Both the position numbers and the translations under genes were made by a program. A model generated the notes under the pieces. That model searched no databases and was not told the origin of the DNA. It saw only the letters and a list, made by a program, of their open reading frames with translations. 37,710 nt of DNA from SAR324 cluster bacterium (GTDB taxonomy: Bacteria > SAR324 > NAC60-12): the NCBI GenBank assembly GCA_016764995.1, contig JAESQU010000158.1, forward strand, positions 1 to 37,710. Direction: 5' to 3'. This document shows, in pieces, positions 27,628 through 34,609 of the stretch. The first letter of the stretch is position 1; each line of letters begins with the position of its first letter.

Positions 27628-29247
27628 ATGGACACAACAAGTATCATTCCAATTTCCGGAGACCATTTTGAGGATTTTATGCTCCTCACAAATCCGGAAC
27701 ACAAATCTTCAAGAACGAAGCACGCTTGGGTTGCCTTGCAACAGCAAATTCAGGCACATGTACCAAGTTTAAAAAGGGTTGATCTGAATCGAATTTGCGT
27801 GGACACGATCCGGATGGAATTGCTCATTTTTCCGGTTGTTGAACATTGGAAACGCCCATTGACGTATGCAGAATGGGCTCATATCGACAAGGAGGCAAAA
27901 CATCTTGAGAAGCAAATGGAGAAGATGCGAAAGTTATCCAGCCTTGTCCGCAAAAAAGATCCACTTGCCTTTCCTGATCTTGCGCCATTGTTTAATAAAT
28001 TATTTAAGCAAAACCAGGAGTTGCGTAATAACTGGGATACTTTCAAAGGGGCATGGTCAGATTACAAGAAAGATTGGCAACAATTTCAGACAAAGAAAAA
28101 ACAGTTGCTGAGAAGCAAACAGAAATCTTCCAAATCACAACCGGAACCTTTTCAAAAAGATAGTGCAACTGTTAATGATATTGAAACTCCTGTGTCACCT
28201 CCGATGTTTTCTCGTGACCGCTGGCATGCCCTGCGTATCAGTTCAAAAGCCCTTGAAATAGAAGTTCTGCACCAGTGCCAACGTTTTCGGGATGGAAGCG
28301 GACAGGAACCGGAAGACTTAAATAAAGAGACTCATCCCGGAGTAAAATTTCTTGTGGAAGAACTCCGGAAAATTTATCTTAAAACACATGGTTTTGAGTT
28401 AATTGAAAGAGTAAAATTGGTTCAGCAGCGCAATGATCAACTCATGCAGGAGTTGCAGCCTTTTTTCCCGGAGCCGATTATTTCGGCGGAAATGCGTGCA
28501 GAAACAAAACCAACCACTAAACATCGGCATAATTCCTCAGGCAAAAGAAAAAATGATAAATCTTCTGCAACAAATTTTTTACGGAAAATATTTTTTGGCT
28601 TAATTTTAATTTTTCTGGGCGCGTTTGTAATATTCTTATTACAAAAGCAGGGGACGACTCCAAGAAAAAATATCATCAATCATTTAAAATTTGTACCAAA
28701 AAACAAAACTTTGACCGCAAAAAGCTCGACTGCAAATAAACTTTCTGAGTTAAATATGGATGATATGATGCAGGCATTTGGATCAAACATTCCTGTACAA
28801 GAATCTAATGAGCGTTTGAAAAAAATGGTAACGGCGTCGCCTGAAATTTTGGATAATATTGCCAACAGTATTCTTCAGGAAATTGGTAAAAATACAGTGT
28901 TTGTTTTCTCGGAAGCGCAGACTTTGTTCCTTTTTTGGAAAGGAAAGCTGGAAGAATTTGCCTCTCCTGAAGATTTAAACAAAAAGCTCAAGCAACTTGA
29001 AAAACAATACAAGAATGTTGAATCGCTTTGGAAAAAAATGGGTGACAATGCTCCTGAAAATATAAAAGTGATTCCGGATATTCTCGATGGAAAATCGACT
29101 TATGCCTTGGAAATACTGGATGAAAACGGTGATCCAATGAAAGTTTACATGACAGAAGAAGGAGTCCTCTTGCGCCTGAGTAACGGAAAACTTTTGGATA
29201 AAACACTCACTCCTCAGGAAGCCACTTTGCGAATTTCTGAATTTTAA
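27628..29247 (+). CDS. Unrecognised 539-residue protein with one membrane span
   Basis: I do not recognise a family. Residues 1-314 are polar and charged, with predicted helical, coiled-coil-like parts rich in Lys, Glu and Gln (KEAKHLEKQMEKMRKLSSLV, WSDYKKDWQQFQTKKKQLLR). A lysine- and serine-rich stretch (HRHNSSGKRKNDKSS) comes just before one hydrophobic span at about 318-340 (FFGLILIFLGAFVIFLL). By the positive-inside rule the N-terminal part is cytoplasmic. Residues 341-539 would be outside and include a second helical region (LNKKLKQLEKQYKNVESLWK) and a C-terminal part with ALEILDENGDPMKVYMTEEG. There is no signal peptide. A TTG at 27613 is an alternative start. It lies divergent from the glutaredoxin operon and upstream of the DapF-like gene. 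Confidence 0.8.
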   Translation: MDTTSIIPISGDHFEDFMLLTNPEHKSSRTKHAWVALQQQIQAHVPSLKRVDLNRICVDTIRMELLIFPVVEHWKRPLTYAEWAHIDKEAKHLEKQMEKMRKLSSLVRKKDPLAFPDLAPLFNKLFKQNQELRNNWDTFKGAWSDYKKDWQQFQTKKKQLLRSKQKSSKSQPEPFQKDSATVNDIETPVSPPMFSRDRWHALRISSKALEIEVLHQCQRFRDGSGQEPEDLNKETHPGVKFLVEELRKIYLKTHGFELIERVKLVQQRNDQLMQELQPFFPEPIISAEMRAETKPTTKHRHNSSGKRKNDKSSATNFLRKIFFGLILIFLGAFVIFLLQKQGTTPRKNIINHLKFVPKNKTLTAKSSTANKLSELNMDDMMQAFGSNIPVQESNERLKKMVTASPEILDNIANSILQEIGKNTVFVFSEAQTLFLFWKGKLEEFASPEDLNKKLKQLEKQYKNVESLWKKMGDNAPENIKVIPDILDGKSTYALEILDENGDPMKVYMTEEGVLLRLSNGKLLDKTLTPQEATLRISEF

Positions 29248-29278
29248 AAATTTCCGGAAAATCAACTTAAACTGCGGC

Positions 29279-29307
29279 TTTACCAATCGAATTCCACAAG
29301 GCATAAT
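29279..29307 (+). promoter_or_regulatory. Possible promoter of the DapF-like / LysE gene pair
   Basis: TTTACC (29279-29284) and CATAAT (29302-29307) are spaced by 17 bases in the gap after the orphan membrane protein gene. The start would be near 29314, about 44 bases before the DapF-like ATG. The match is moderate. Confidence 0.35.
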
Positions 29308-29357
29308 AGTTACTACCTTAGTACATCAATTTAACAAAATTTCTATTTGATTTGAAA

Positions 29358-30218
29358 ATGGAATTTCTAAAATATCATGCTCTCGGCAATGATTATCTCG
29401 TACTCATTTACGAAAATCAGGATTTTCCGGAAGCTGTTCTAACAGAGGAACAAGTCCGTAAAATCTGTCACCGAAATTTTGGTTTAGGCTCAGATGGAAT
29501 TTTAGTCGGCGGCAAAAGCAATTCCGAAAAATACTTCACACTCCGGATCTATAATCCAGACGGAAGCATGGCTGAAAAAAGCGGAAACGGCCTACGCATT
29601 TTTGCCCGTTCGCTTTGGGATCGAAAAATGGTAGCTGAGTCACAGTTTCAAATCATGACATCCGGTGGTCTTGTCAGCGCGCAGGTCGACAGTTCCGGAA
29701 ATTCTGTTACTGTGGAAATGGGGCGTGTTAGTTTTCAAAGTGACCTCATTCCGGTTAGCGGAAAAAGTCGGGAAGTCCTGAACGAAACCTTGGAAATAAA
29801 TGGTGAAAAAATAACAATTTGTGCCGCCACCATTGGAAATCCGCACTGCGTGGTTCTTCACCGAAAAATTTATTCGGAAGAAACCAGACGTCTTGGCCCT
29901 CAGCTTGAAACGCATCCGAATTTTCCAAATCGTACAAATGTTCAGTTTCTGGAAGTACTGAACCGCAACACAATCCGGATTGAAATTTGGGAACGTGGAG
30001 CCGGTTACACTTTGGCTTCCGGAAGCAGCAGTTGTGCTGCGGCAGCCGTTGCGCATCGGTTGGGTTTGTGTGATGATGAAATCAAAGTCTTAATGCCGGG
30101 TGGGAAAATAGAGATCACGATCTCCGAAAATTATAACATCACCATGAGAGGCGCGGTCACTCGAATTGGTAAAATGACGCTTGATTCAGCATGCTTTGAT
30201 TTCGAGATTCCTGCATGA
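29358..30218 (+). CDS. DapF-family protein with both catalytic cysteines replaced by serine
   Basis: DapF normally interconverts LL- and meso-diaminopimelate using two cysteines as acid and base. The 286-residue product has the fold's landmarks: HALGNDYLVL, LGSDGILVG, IYNPDGSMAEKSGNGLRIFA, GNPHCVVLH, NRTNVQFLEVL and ERGAGYTLASGSSSCAAAA. Where E. coli has CGNG, this protein has SGNG (Ser75, AGC at 29580). Where it has ACGSGACA, this one has ASGSSSCA (Ser221, TCC at 30018). The fold is complete, so it looks like a functional variant rather than a decayed gene. It may not be a diaminopimelate epimerase. Its stop overlaps the LysE-type exporter start by 4 bases. A TTG two codons upstream is an alternative start. 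Confidence 0.88.
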   Translation: MEFLKYHALGNDYLVLIYENQDFPEAVLTEEQVRKICHRNFGLGSDGILVGGKSNSEKYFTLRIYNPDGSMAEKSGNGLRIFARSLWDRKMVAESQFQIMTSGGLVSAQVDSSGNSVTVEMGRVSFQSDLIPVSGKSREVLNETLEINGEKITICAATIGNPHCVVLHRKIYSEETRRLGPQLETHPNFPNRTNVQFLEVLNRNTIRIEIWERGAGYTLASGSSSCAAAAVAHRLGLCDDEIKVLMPGGKIEITISENYNITMRGAVTRIGKMTLDSACFDFEIPA

Positions 30219-30853
30219 TCGAAAGTTTATTGGGAGTTTTTACGGTAGGTTTCCTTTTGGGAGCACCGGCCGGAATTTCTCCGGGTCCAATGTTGGTGCT
30301 GATCATTTCGGAAACATTCCGCCACGGAATCCGCGCAGGCGCAAAAGTCGCTTTTATTCCTCTTTTGACTGATTTGCCGGTTGTTTTAGTTTCCGGATTT
30401 TTATACGCAGAACTCTCAAACATGGATTTTCTGCTGGGTGCGATTTCCTTGTCTGGAGCAGTTTTCCTCACGTATTTGGGAAGCAGAAGTATCAGAGCCG
30501 CCAGCGCCGAAATTCCGGATTTTACCCCCAGGCCGCTCCACCTGAAAGAATTAATGGTCGCAAATCTTCTCAATCCAAACCCATACCTTTTTTGGTTTAC
30601 TGTGGGAGCGCCGCTGATGGTCCGTTCTTTTCAGCAGACTTTAGAAATGGGTGCTGCTTTCCTAATCAGCTTTTATCTTGGTCTGGTTGGAGTCAAATTT
30701 ATGCTGGCAATTGTGGCAGGAAAATCCAGAAGTTTTCTGCAAGGCATTTGGTATCGCCGGATCATGCAGTTTCTTGGTTTGGCGTTAATTGGATTTGCGA
30801 TATTTCTACTTCAAGATGGTCTGAAATTTTTCGGAATTTTGCAGCAAATATAA
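30215..30853 (+). CDS. LysE-family amino-acid exporter
   Basis: LysE/RhtB-family proteins export amino acids such as lysine, arginine, threonine or homoserine lactone across the inner membrane. The 212-residue product has the family signature near the start (FLLGAPAGISPGPMLVLIIS, with GISPGPM), about six hydrophobic spans and the conserved ANLLNPNPYLFWFTVGAP. The ATGA overlap with the DapF-like gene implies coupled expression, so its substrate may be the DapF-like product or a related amino acid; that is inference. Specificity cannot be read from the sequence. Confidence 0.9.
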   Translation: MIESLLGVFTVGFLLGAPAGISPGPMLVLIISETFRHGIRAGAKVAFIPLLTDLPVVLVSGFLYAELSNMDFLLGAISLSGAVFLTYLGSRSIRAASAEIPDFTPRPLHLKELMVANLLNPNPYLFWFTVGAPLMVRSFQQTLEMGAAFLISFYLGLVGVKFMLAIVAGKSRSFLQGIWYRRIMQFLGLALIGFAIFLLQDGLKFFGILQQI

Positions 30854-30869
30854 TTTATTCCTCCAGACA

Positions 30870-30937
30870 GAGCAAAATATTTGCTCGACATACCGGCTGA
30901 GTGGCTATAGAATTCAACAAAGAAAACCGTTGAATTC
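30870..30937 (+). promoter_or_regulatory. kynU promoter region with two inverted repeats
   Basis: A -35 box TCGACA (30885-30890) and a -10 box TAGAAT (30908-30913), 17 bases apart, lie in the 110-base gap before kynureninase. The palindrome GAGCAAA-ATA-TTTGCTC (30870-30886) touches the -35 box. The inverted repeat GAATTCAAC (30910-30918) with GTTGAATTC (30929-30937) covers the -10 box and the expected start near 30920. No T-run follows either repeat, so they look like operators or a leader hairpin rather than terminators. Confidence 0.45.
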
Positions 30938-30963
30938 CTAACTCCGCAGCTCAAAAAACTTCC

Positions 30964-32226
30964 ATGACAATTAACATTTCCGCTTTACTTGAATCCAGAA
31001 CAGCGTGTGAAAAAGAAGATGCTGCGGATCCTTTGCGTAACTGGAGGGCGGCTTTTCACCTCCCGCAGGGTCTGATTTATTTGGATGGAAATTCATTGGG
31101 GCCGATGCCAAAAAAGGCGCTGGAACAACTTGATCAAGCTGTCCGGCACGAATGGGCTGAAGAGCTGATAACCAGTTGGATCAAGGCTGGATGGTGGGAG
31201 TTGCCGGAAACACTTGGTGAATTAATTGCCCCCGTTGTGGGCGCTGCTTCCGGGCAAGTGATTGTGTCTGACTCCACTTCGTTAAACTTGTTTAAAACCG
31301 TCCATGCTGCATTGGGTCTGCGTCCGGAACGCACGGTAATCGTTTCTGAAGCAGACAGTTTTCCGACTGATCTTTACATACAGGAAGGAGTCTCAACTAC
31401 ACGGAAAAACATTCAAAGGCGTTTGTTGGGCTTAGATGGAAATTCACTGGAAGAATTACTTGACGATCATGTTGCGGTTGTTTCATTTTCACATGTAAAT
31501 TACCGTACAGGTGAACTTTTTCCCATTGAGGAACTTGTCAAAAAAACACATGAGGCAGGAGCGTTATTTGTGCTGGATACCTGTCACAGCGCTGGTGTTT
31601 TACCAGTGGAACTAGACCAGTGGGGCGTGGATTTCGCAGTTGGCTGTACCTACAAATATCTGAACGGCGGCCCCGGTTCACCCGCCTTTTTATATGTGGC
31701 AAAGCGGCATCAGCAAGCAGCGGTAAATCCACTTTCTGGGTGGTGGGGACACGCACGTCCTTTTGCATTCGAAAAAGATTTTCAAGCCGCAGAAGGCATA
31801 CGACGTTTCCTCACTGGAAGCCAACCTGTTTTATCGCTCAGGGGACTGCAAGCCGGACTCGAAATTGCCCAAGCGGCTGATCCACAGCAAGTACGTAAAA
31901 AAAGTCAGCGCCTCACTCAACTTTTCATTGAGCTTGTTGAAAACCGCTGCGGGGAATTTGACGTGTCTCTTCAAAGTCCAACTGATCCGGAAAAACGTGG
32001 TTCCCAAGTCGCTTTTCTTTGTTTAAATGGTTTTTCTGTAATTCAGGCTCTTATTGCCAGAAATATAATTGCCGATTTCAGGGCGCCGGGAATTATGCGG
32101 TTTGGTTTTGCTCCACTTTATTTGCGCTACACAGACGTCTGGGATGCCGCGGAAGCTTTGGCTGATGTACTCAAAACAGAAGAATGGCGGGAAGAACGTT
32201 TCCAGCAGAAACACGAAGTTACCTAA
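30964..32226 (+). CDS. kynU: Kynureninase
   Basis: Kynureninase is a PLP enzyme that splits L-kynurenine to anthranilate and alanine, or 3-hydroxykynurenine to 3-hydroxyanthranilate, in tryptophan breakdown or de novo NAD synthesis. The 420-residue product has typical length. It shows IYLDGNSLGPMPKKA near the start, VSEADSFPTDLYIQEG, DTCHSAGVLPV, the PLP lysine in CTYKYLNGGPG (Lys231), SGWWGHARPF, IRRFLTGSQPVLSL and FRAPGIMRFGFAPLYLRYTD, all kynureninase hallmarks. No dioxygenase, formamidase or kynurenine monooxygenase gene is in the window. A regulated-looking promoter lies upstream. Confidence 0.95.
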   Translation: MTINISALLESRTACEKEDAADPLRNWRAAFHLPQGLIYLDGNSLGPMPKKALEQLDQAVRHEWAEELITSWIKAGWWELPETLGELIAPVVGAASGQVIVSDSTSLNLFKTVHAALGLRPERTVIVSEADSFPTDLYIQEGVSTTRKNIQRRLLGLDGNSLEELLDDHVAVVSFSHVNYRTGELFPIEELVKKTHEAGALFVLDTCHSAGVLPVELDQWGVDFAVGCTYKYLNGGPGSPAFLYVAKRHQQAAVNPLSGWWGHARPFAFEKDFQAAEGIRRFLTGSQPVLSLRGLQAGLEIAQAADPQQVRKKSQRLTQLFIELVENRCGEFDVSLQSPTDPEKRGSQVAFLCLNGFSVIQALIARNIIADFRAPGIMRFGFAPLYLRYTDVWDAAEALADVLKTEEWREERFQQKHEVT

Positions 32227-32232
32227 TTCCAC

Positions 32233-32261
32233 TGCTTAAATGAATCATTGTATTTTAAGCA
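32233..32261. other. Inverted repeat after kynU
   Basis: TGCTTAAA pairs with TTTAAGCA over a 13-base loop, 6 bases after the kynU stop. No T-run follows, so a role as terminator between the convergent kynU and antitoxin genes is doubtful. The rest of this 133-base gap shows nothing I can name. Confidence 0.25.
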
Positions 32262-32359
32262 AAGGGCTTAGCTTTCAGTTTCGAGACGTTTAACGCTGGA
32301 AAGGATTGTTCGAAAACGGACAAGATCGTTTCGGATAATTCATTGAACGAAATACAGAG

Positions 32360-32578
32360 TCAGCCCGTTCTTGAATCTCGAATCGCAGCCAAGATATCTT
32401 GGGTCGTGGCTTTAGTTTTGATCCCCGGTACATCAAATGGTGAACTTGCAGATTTCTTTTTTGAGGTCAAGGAAAAAGCTGCACCATCTCTTCTGCGAAT
32501 TTCGACTTCTTCAATTTGCGCTAATTTTAAGATTTCGGCAAAGTTTTGACGAGCCTCAGAATAGGTAAAGACTTTCAT
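32360..32578 (-). CDS. Phd/YefM-family antitoxin
   Basis: The 72-residue product starts MKVFTYSEARQNFAEILKLA and continues with EVEIRRRDGAAFSLTSK, the N-terminal dimer and DNA-binding pattern of Phd/YefM antitoxins, followed by a C-terminal tail likely to bind the toxin. Such proteins neutralise the partner toxin and repress their own operon. It is encoded downstream of the PIN toxin, with a 4-base overlap (ATGA), the reverse of the usual order. Confidence 0.82.
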   Translation of the reverse strand: MKVFTYSEARQNFAEILKLAQIEEVEIRRRDGAAFSLTSKKKSASSPFDVPGIKTKATTQDILAAIRDSRTG

Positions 32579-32964
32579 GCTAAGACCTTTATATTGAGTT
32601 TGGTAGCCACTTTTTGTAAACGCTTATCCAGCGTCATTAAAGGTGCATTCAAGAATATTGCACAGCGCAAAAAATAAGCATCGTAAGCATAGATATCATA
32701 ATCTAAGGCAATTTTTAGCGAGTGCTGAACATCGACGCCAATCAATCTCACAGGAATAGAAGCCACCGTTTTTTGAGCAGACAAGGCTTCATCATGCGTA
32801 ACTTGCTTTCGTTTTGTCATTGCCGATAGCGCATTCCCAATTTCGTAAGGTAATATTTCTGGAGCAATGATATTTACTCCGGATGTAAACTGGATGATAC
32901 GCTTCTTTTCCGGCTCATTCAAAGCAATAGCTAAAAAAATATTTGTGTCTGCAATGATATCCAT
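32575..32964 (-). CDS. PIN-domain toxin (VapC-like ribonuclease)
   Basis: PIN-domain toxins are Mg-dependent ribonucleases that cut tRNA or rRNA and stop growth when not held by their antitoxin. The 129-residue product has the expected acidic residues: Asp6 (MDIIADTNIFLAIAL), Glu in LPYEIGNAL, Asp in YAYDAYFLRCA and Asp in MTLDKRL. It is the first gene of a two-gene operon and shares 4 bases with the antitoxin. The predicted promoter places its transcript start almost at the ATG. Confidence 0.86.
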   Translation of the reverse strand: MDIIADTNIFLAIALNEPEKKRIIQFTSGVNIIAPEILPYEIGNALSAMTKRKQVTHDEALSAQKTVASIPVRLIGVDVQHSLKIALDYDIYAYDAYFLRCAIFLNAPLMTLDKRLQKVATKLNIKVLA

Positions 32965-32968
32965 ATTG

Positions 32969-32999
32969 ACAATTGTACAACTAATATATTTTTTTTCAA
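32969..32999 (-). promoter_or_regulatory. Promoter and palindrome of the toxin-antitoxin operon
   Basis: On the minus strand TTGAAA (32999-32994) and TACAAT (32977-32972) are 16 bases apart, each matching the sigma70 consensus at five of six positions. The -10 box ends 7 bases before the toxin ATG, so the mRNA would have almost no leader. Two overlapping 8-base palindromes, TTGTACAA (32973-32980) and ACAATTGT (32969-32976), cover the -10 box and are likely operator half-sites for the antitoxin. Confidence 0.55.
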
Positions 33000-33026
33000 G
33001 AACAAAAAAATAATTTCAGTTAAAGA

Positions 33027-33187
33027 GGGCTTCCTGAAAATCTTTTTCTTTGTCATCCCGGACTTGATCCGGGATCCAGGTTTTAATTCAAGGTTAATTG
33101 AAGAATTGAGACAGTTCCCCTGGATTCCGGGTCTACGCTGTGCTTCGCCCGGAATGACAAGGAAAGTATTTAAATTATAACAAGCCA
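33027..33187. repeat. MITE-like palindromic repeat, copy 2
   Basis: The core at about 33050-33160 starts TTGTCATCCCGGACTTG and ends CGCCCGGAATGACAA. It matches the copy after smc throughout, with most differences in the middle. It lies between the toxin promoter and the M20 hydrolase gene. Open frames crossing it give the low-complexity peptide GEAQRRPGIQGN and are not genes. Confidence 0.85.
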
Positions 33188-33301
33188 CCTCATTTCTCCT
33201 GAAAAACTGAATTCATTTTTGTTTTTTCTGGATTATTGATTCCAATGTTGATTATGATACAACTATCATTTCAACCTTAAATTAACATTCAGCAGCAAAA
33301 A

Positions 33302-34579
33302 ATGATTGAATCCCTGTTTGCCAGAATTGATTCCAAGCGTGAAGAGTTGGTTTCGTTCACACAAGAATTAGTCCGTATACCTACGATAAATCCACCAGGC
33401 GAGGACTACGCAAGATGCGCTGAATTTCTCGGCCAGCGTTTGGCGAAAAGCGGTTTTTCTATACTTTATGAACGAGCGAGAGACACTCCTGGCGATTCGG
33501 ATCGTTACCCCCGCAAAAATGTAATTGCGCGTTTTGAAGGCAAACATTCCGGACCTTGTGTTCATTTTAACGGACACCTCGATGTTGTCGTGCCTGGGAA
33601 AGGCTGGACGGTTGATCCATTTGAGGGACTGGTGCGGGATGGAAAAATTTACGGCCGCGGCACTTGCGACATGAAAGGCGGGCTCTCCGCCTCCGTGATT
33701 GCAATGGAGGCCATTTTGGAAGAAGATATTAACTTTCCAGGCGCAATCGAAATTTCCGGAACAGTTGATGAAGAAACAGGCGGATACGGCGGAGTTGCTT
33801 TTTTGGCGGAAAAAGGATTCTTCTCAAAACCACGGGTGGATCATGTGATAATTCCGGAACCTTTGAATGTGGACCGAGTCTGTCTTGGACACCGCGGAGC
33901 ATGGTGGGCGGAAGTGGAAACATTCGGCAGAATCGCGCACGGCTCAATGCCGTTTCTAGGCGATTCCGCCATCCGGCACATGAGCGCGTTTTTGGAACTT
34001 CTTGAGCAAAAACTATTTCCTGCACTGGACCAAAAGCAAACCCGAATGCCGGTTGTTCCGGAAGGTGCGCGGCGTTCCACTTTAAACTTACAGGCGGTTC
34101 ACGGCGGAGAGGACGAATCATTTTCGGGAATGCCAAGTCCGCTCGTTCCGGATTCGTGCCGGCTCATCATGGACAGACGATTTTTAATTGAAGAAGACAT
34201 CATGGAAGTCAAAGCGGAAGTCACAGATTTATTAGCAGAACTCGCTGATTCTCGGCCGAATTTTCGTTACCAAATCCGTGACATTATGGAATTTTTACCC
34301 ACGATGACCGATGCAAACGCACCAGTCGTACTTGCTGTCAGCGCTTCCATCAGGGAAGTACTGGGCAAAACAGCAGAGCATGTCATTTCTCCCGGAACCT
34401 ATGATCAAAAACATATTGCCCGAATCGGACATCTTCACGACTGTATTGCTTACGGTCCCGGAATTCTTGACCTTGCGCACCAGCCGGACGAGTACATTGT
34501 GATTGACGATATGGTAGCTGCGGCCAAAGTCATGGCGGCATCAACACTAAAGTTACTCGGAGTCACTGTAGAATCTTAG
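33302..34579 (+). CDS. M20-family metallohydrolase (ArgE/DapE type)
   Basis: The M20 family uses two zinc ions to remove acyl groups from amino acids or to cut dipeptides. The 425-residue product has the metal ligands His92 and Asp94 (FNGHLDVVVPG), Asp123 (GRGTCDMKGG), the catalytic pair Glu157/Glu158 (VDEETGGYGG), Glu186 (IIPEPLN) and a C-terminal histidine (LAHQPDEYI). The lid domain starts near HRGAWWAEVETFGRIAHGSM. It could be acetylornithine deacetylase, succinyl-diaminopimelate desuccinylase or another acyl-amino-acid hydrolase; I cannot choose. No other arg or dap biosynthesis gene is adjacent. A TATGAT about 45 bases upstream might be its -10 box. Confidence 0.88.
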   Translation: MIESLFARIDSKREELVSFTQELVRIPTINPPGEDYARCAEFLGQRLAKSGFSILYERARDTPGDSDRYPRKNVIARFEGKHSGPCVHFNGHLDVVVPGKGWTVDPFEGLVRDGKIYGRGTCDMKGGLSASVIAMEAILEEDINFPGAIEISGTVDEETGGYGGVAFLAEKGFFSKPRVDHVIIPEPLNVDRVCLGHRGAWWAEVETFGRIAHGSMPFLGDSAIRHMSAFLELLEQKLFPALDQKQTRMPVVPEGARRSTLNLQAVHGGEDESFSGMPSPLVPDSCRLIMDRRFLIEEDIMEVKAEVTDLLAELADSRPNFRYQIRDIMEFLPTMTDANAPVVLAVSASIREVLGKTAEHVISPGTYDQKHIARIGHLHDCIAYGPGILDLAHQPDEYIVIDDMVAAAKVMAASTLKLLGVTVES

Positions 34580-34609
34580 CAGTATTGGGAAAGCACGCTT
34601 CTTTGTCGA

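Noticed and set aside
27465-27704. 79-codon minus-strand frame in the glutaredoxin leader region
   Set aside because: It overlaps the start of the plus-strand orphan gene and the predicted promoter and shows no protein-like pattern.
29640-30056. 138-codon minus-strand frame inside the DapF-like gene
   Set aside because: It is a shadow of the well-supported plus-strand gene, with no family pattern.
30910-30937. Terminator for the LysE-type gene
   Set aside because: The hairpin has no following T-run and lies on the predicted kynU -10 region, so an operator or leader role fits better.
32931-33188. 85-codon minus-strand frame across the second repeat
   Set aside because: Its middle is a translation of the palindromic repeat (GEAQRRPGIQGN), and it has no ribosome-binding site or neighbour support.
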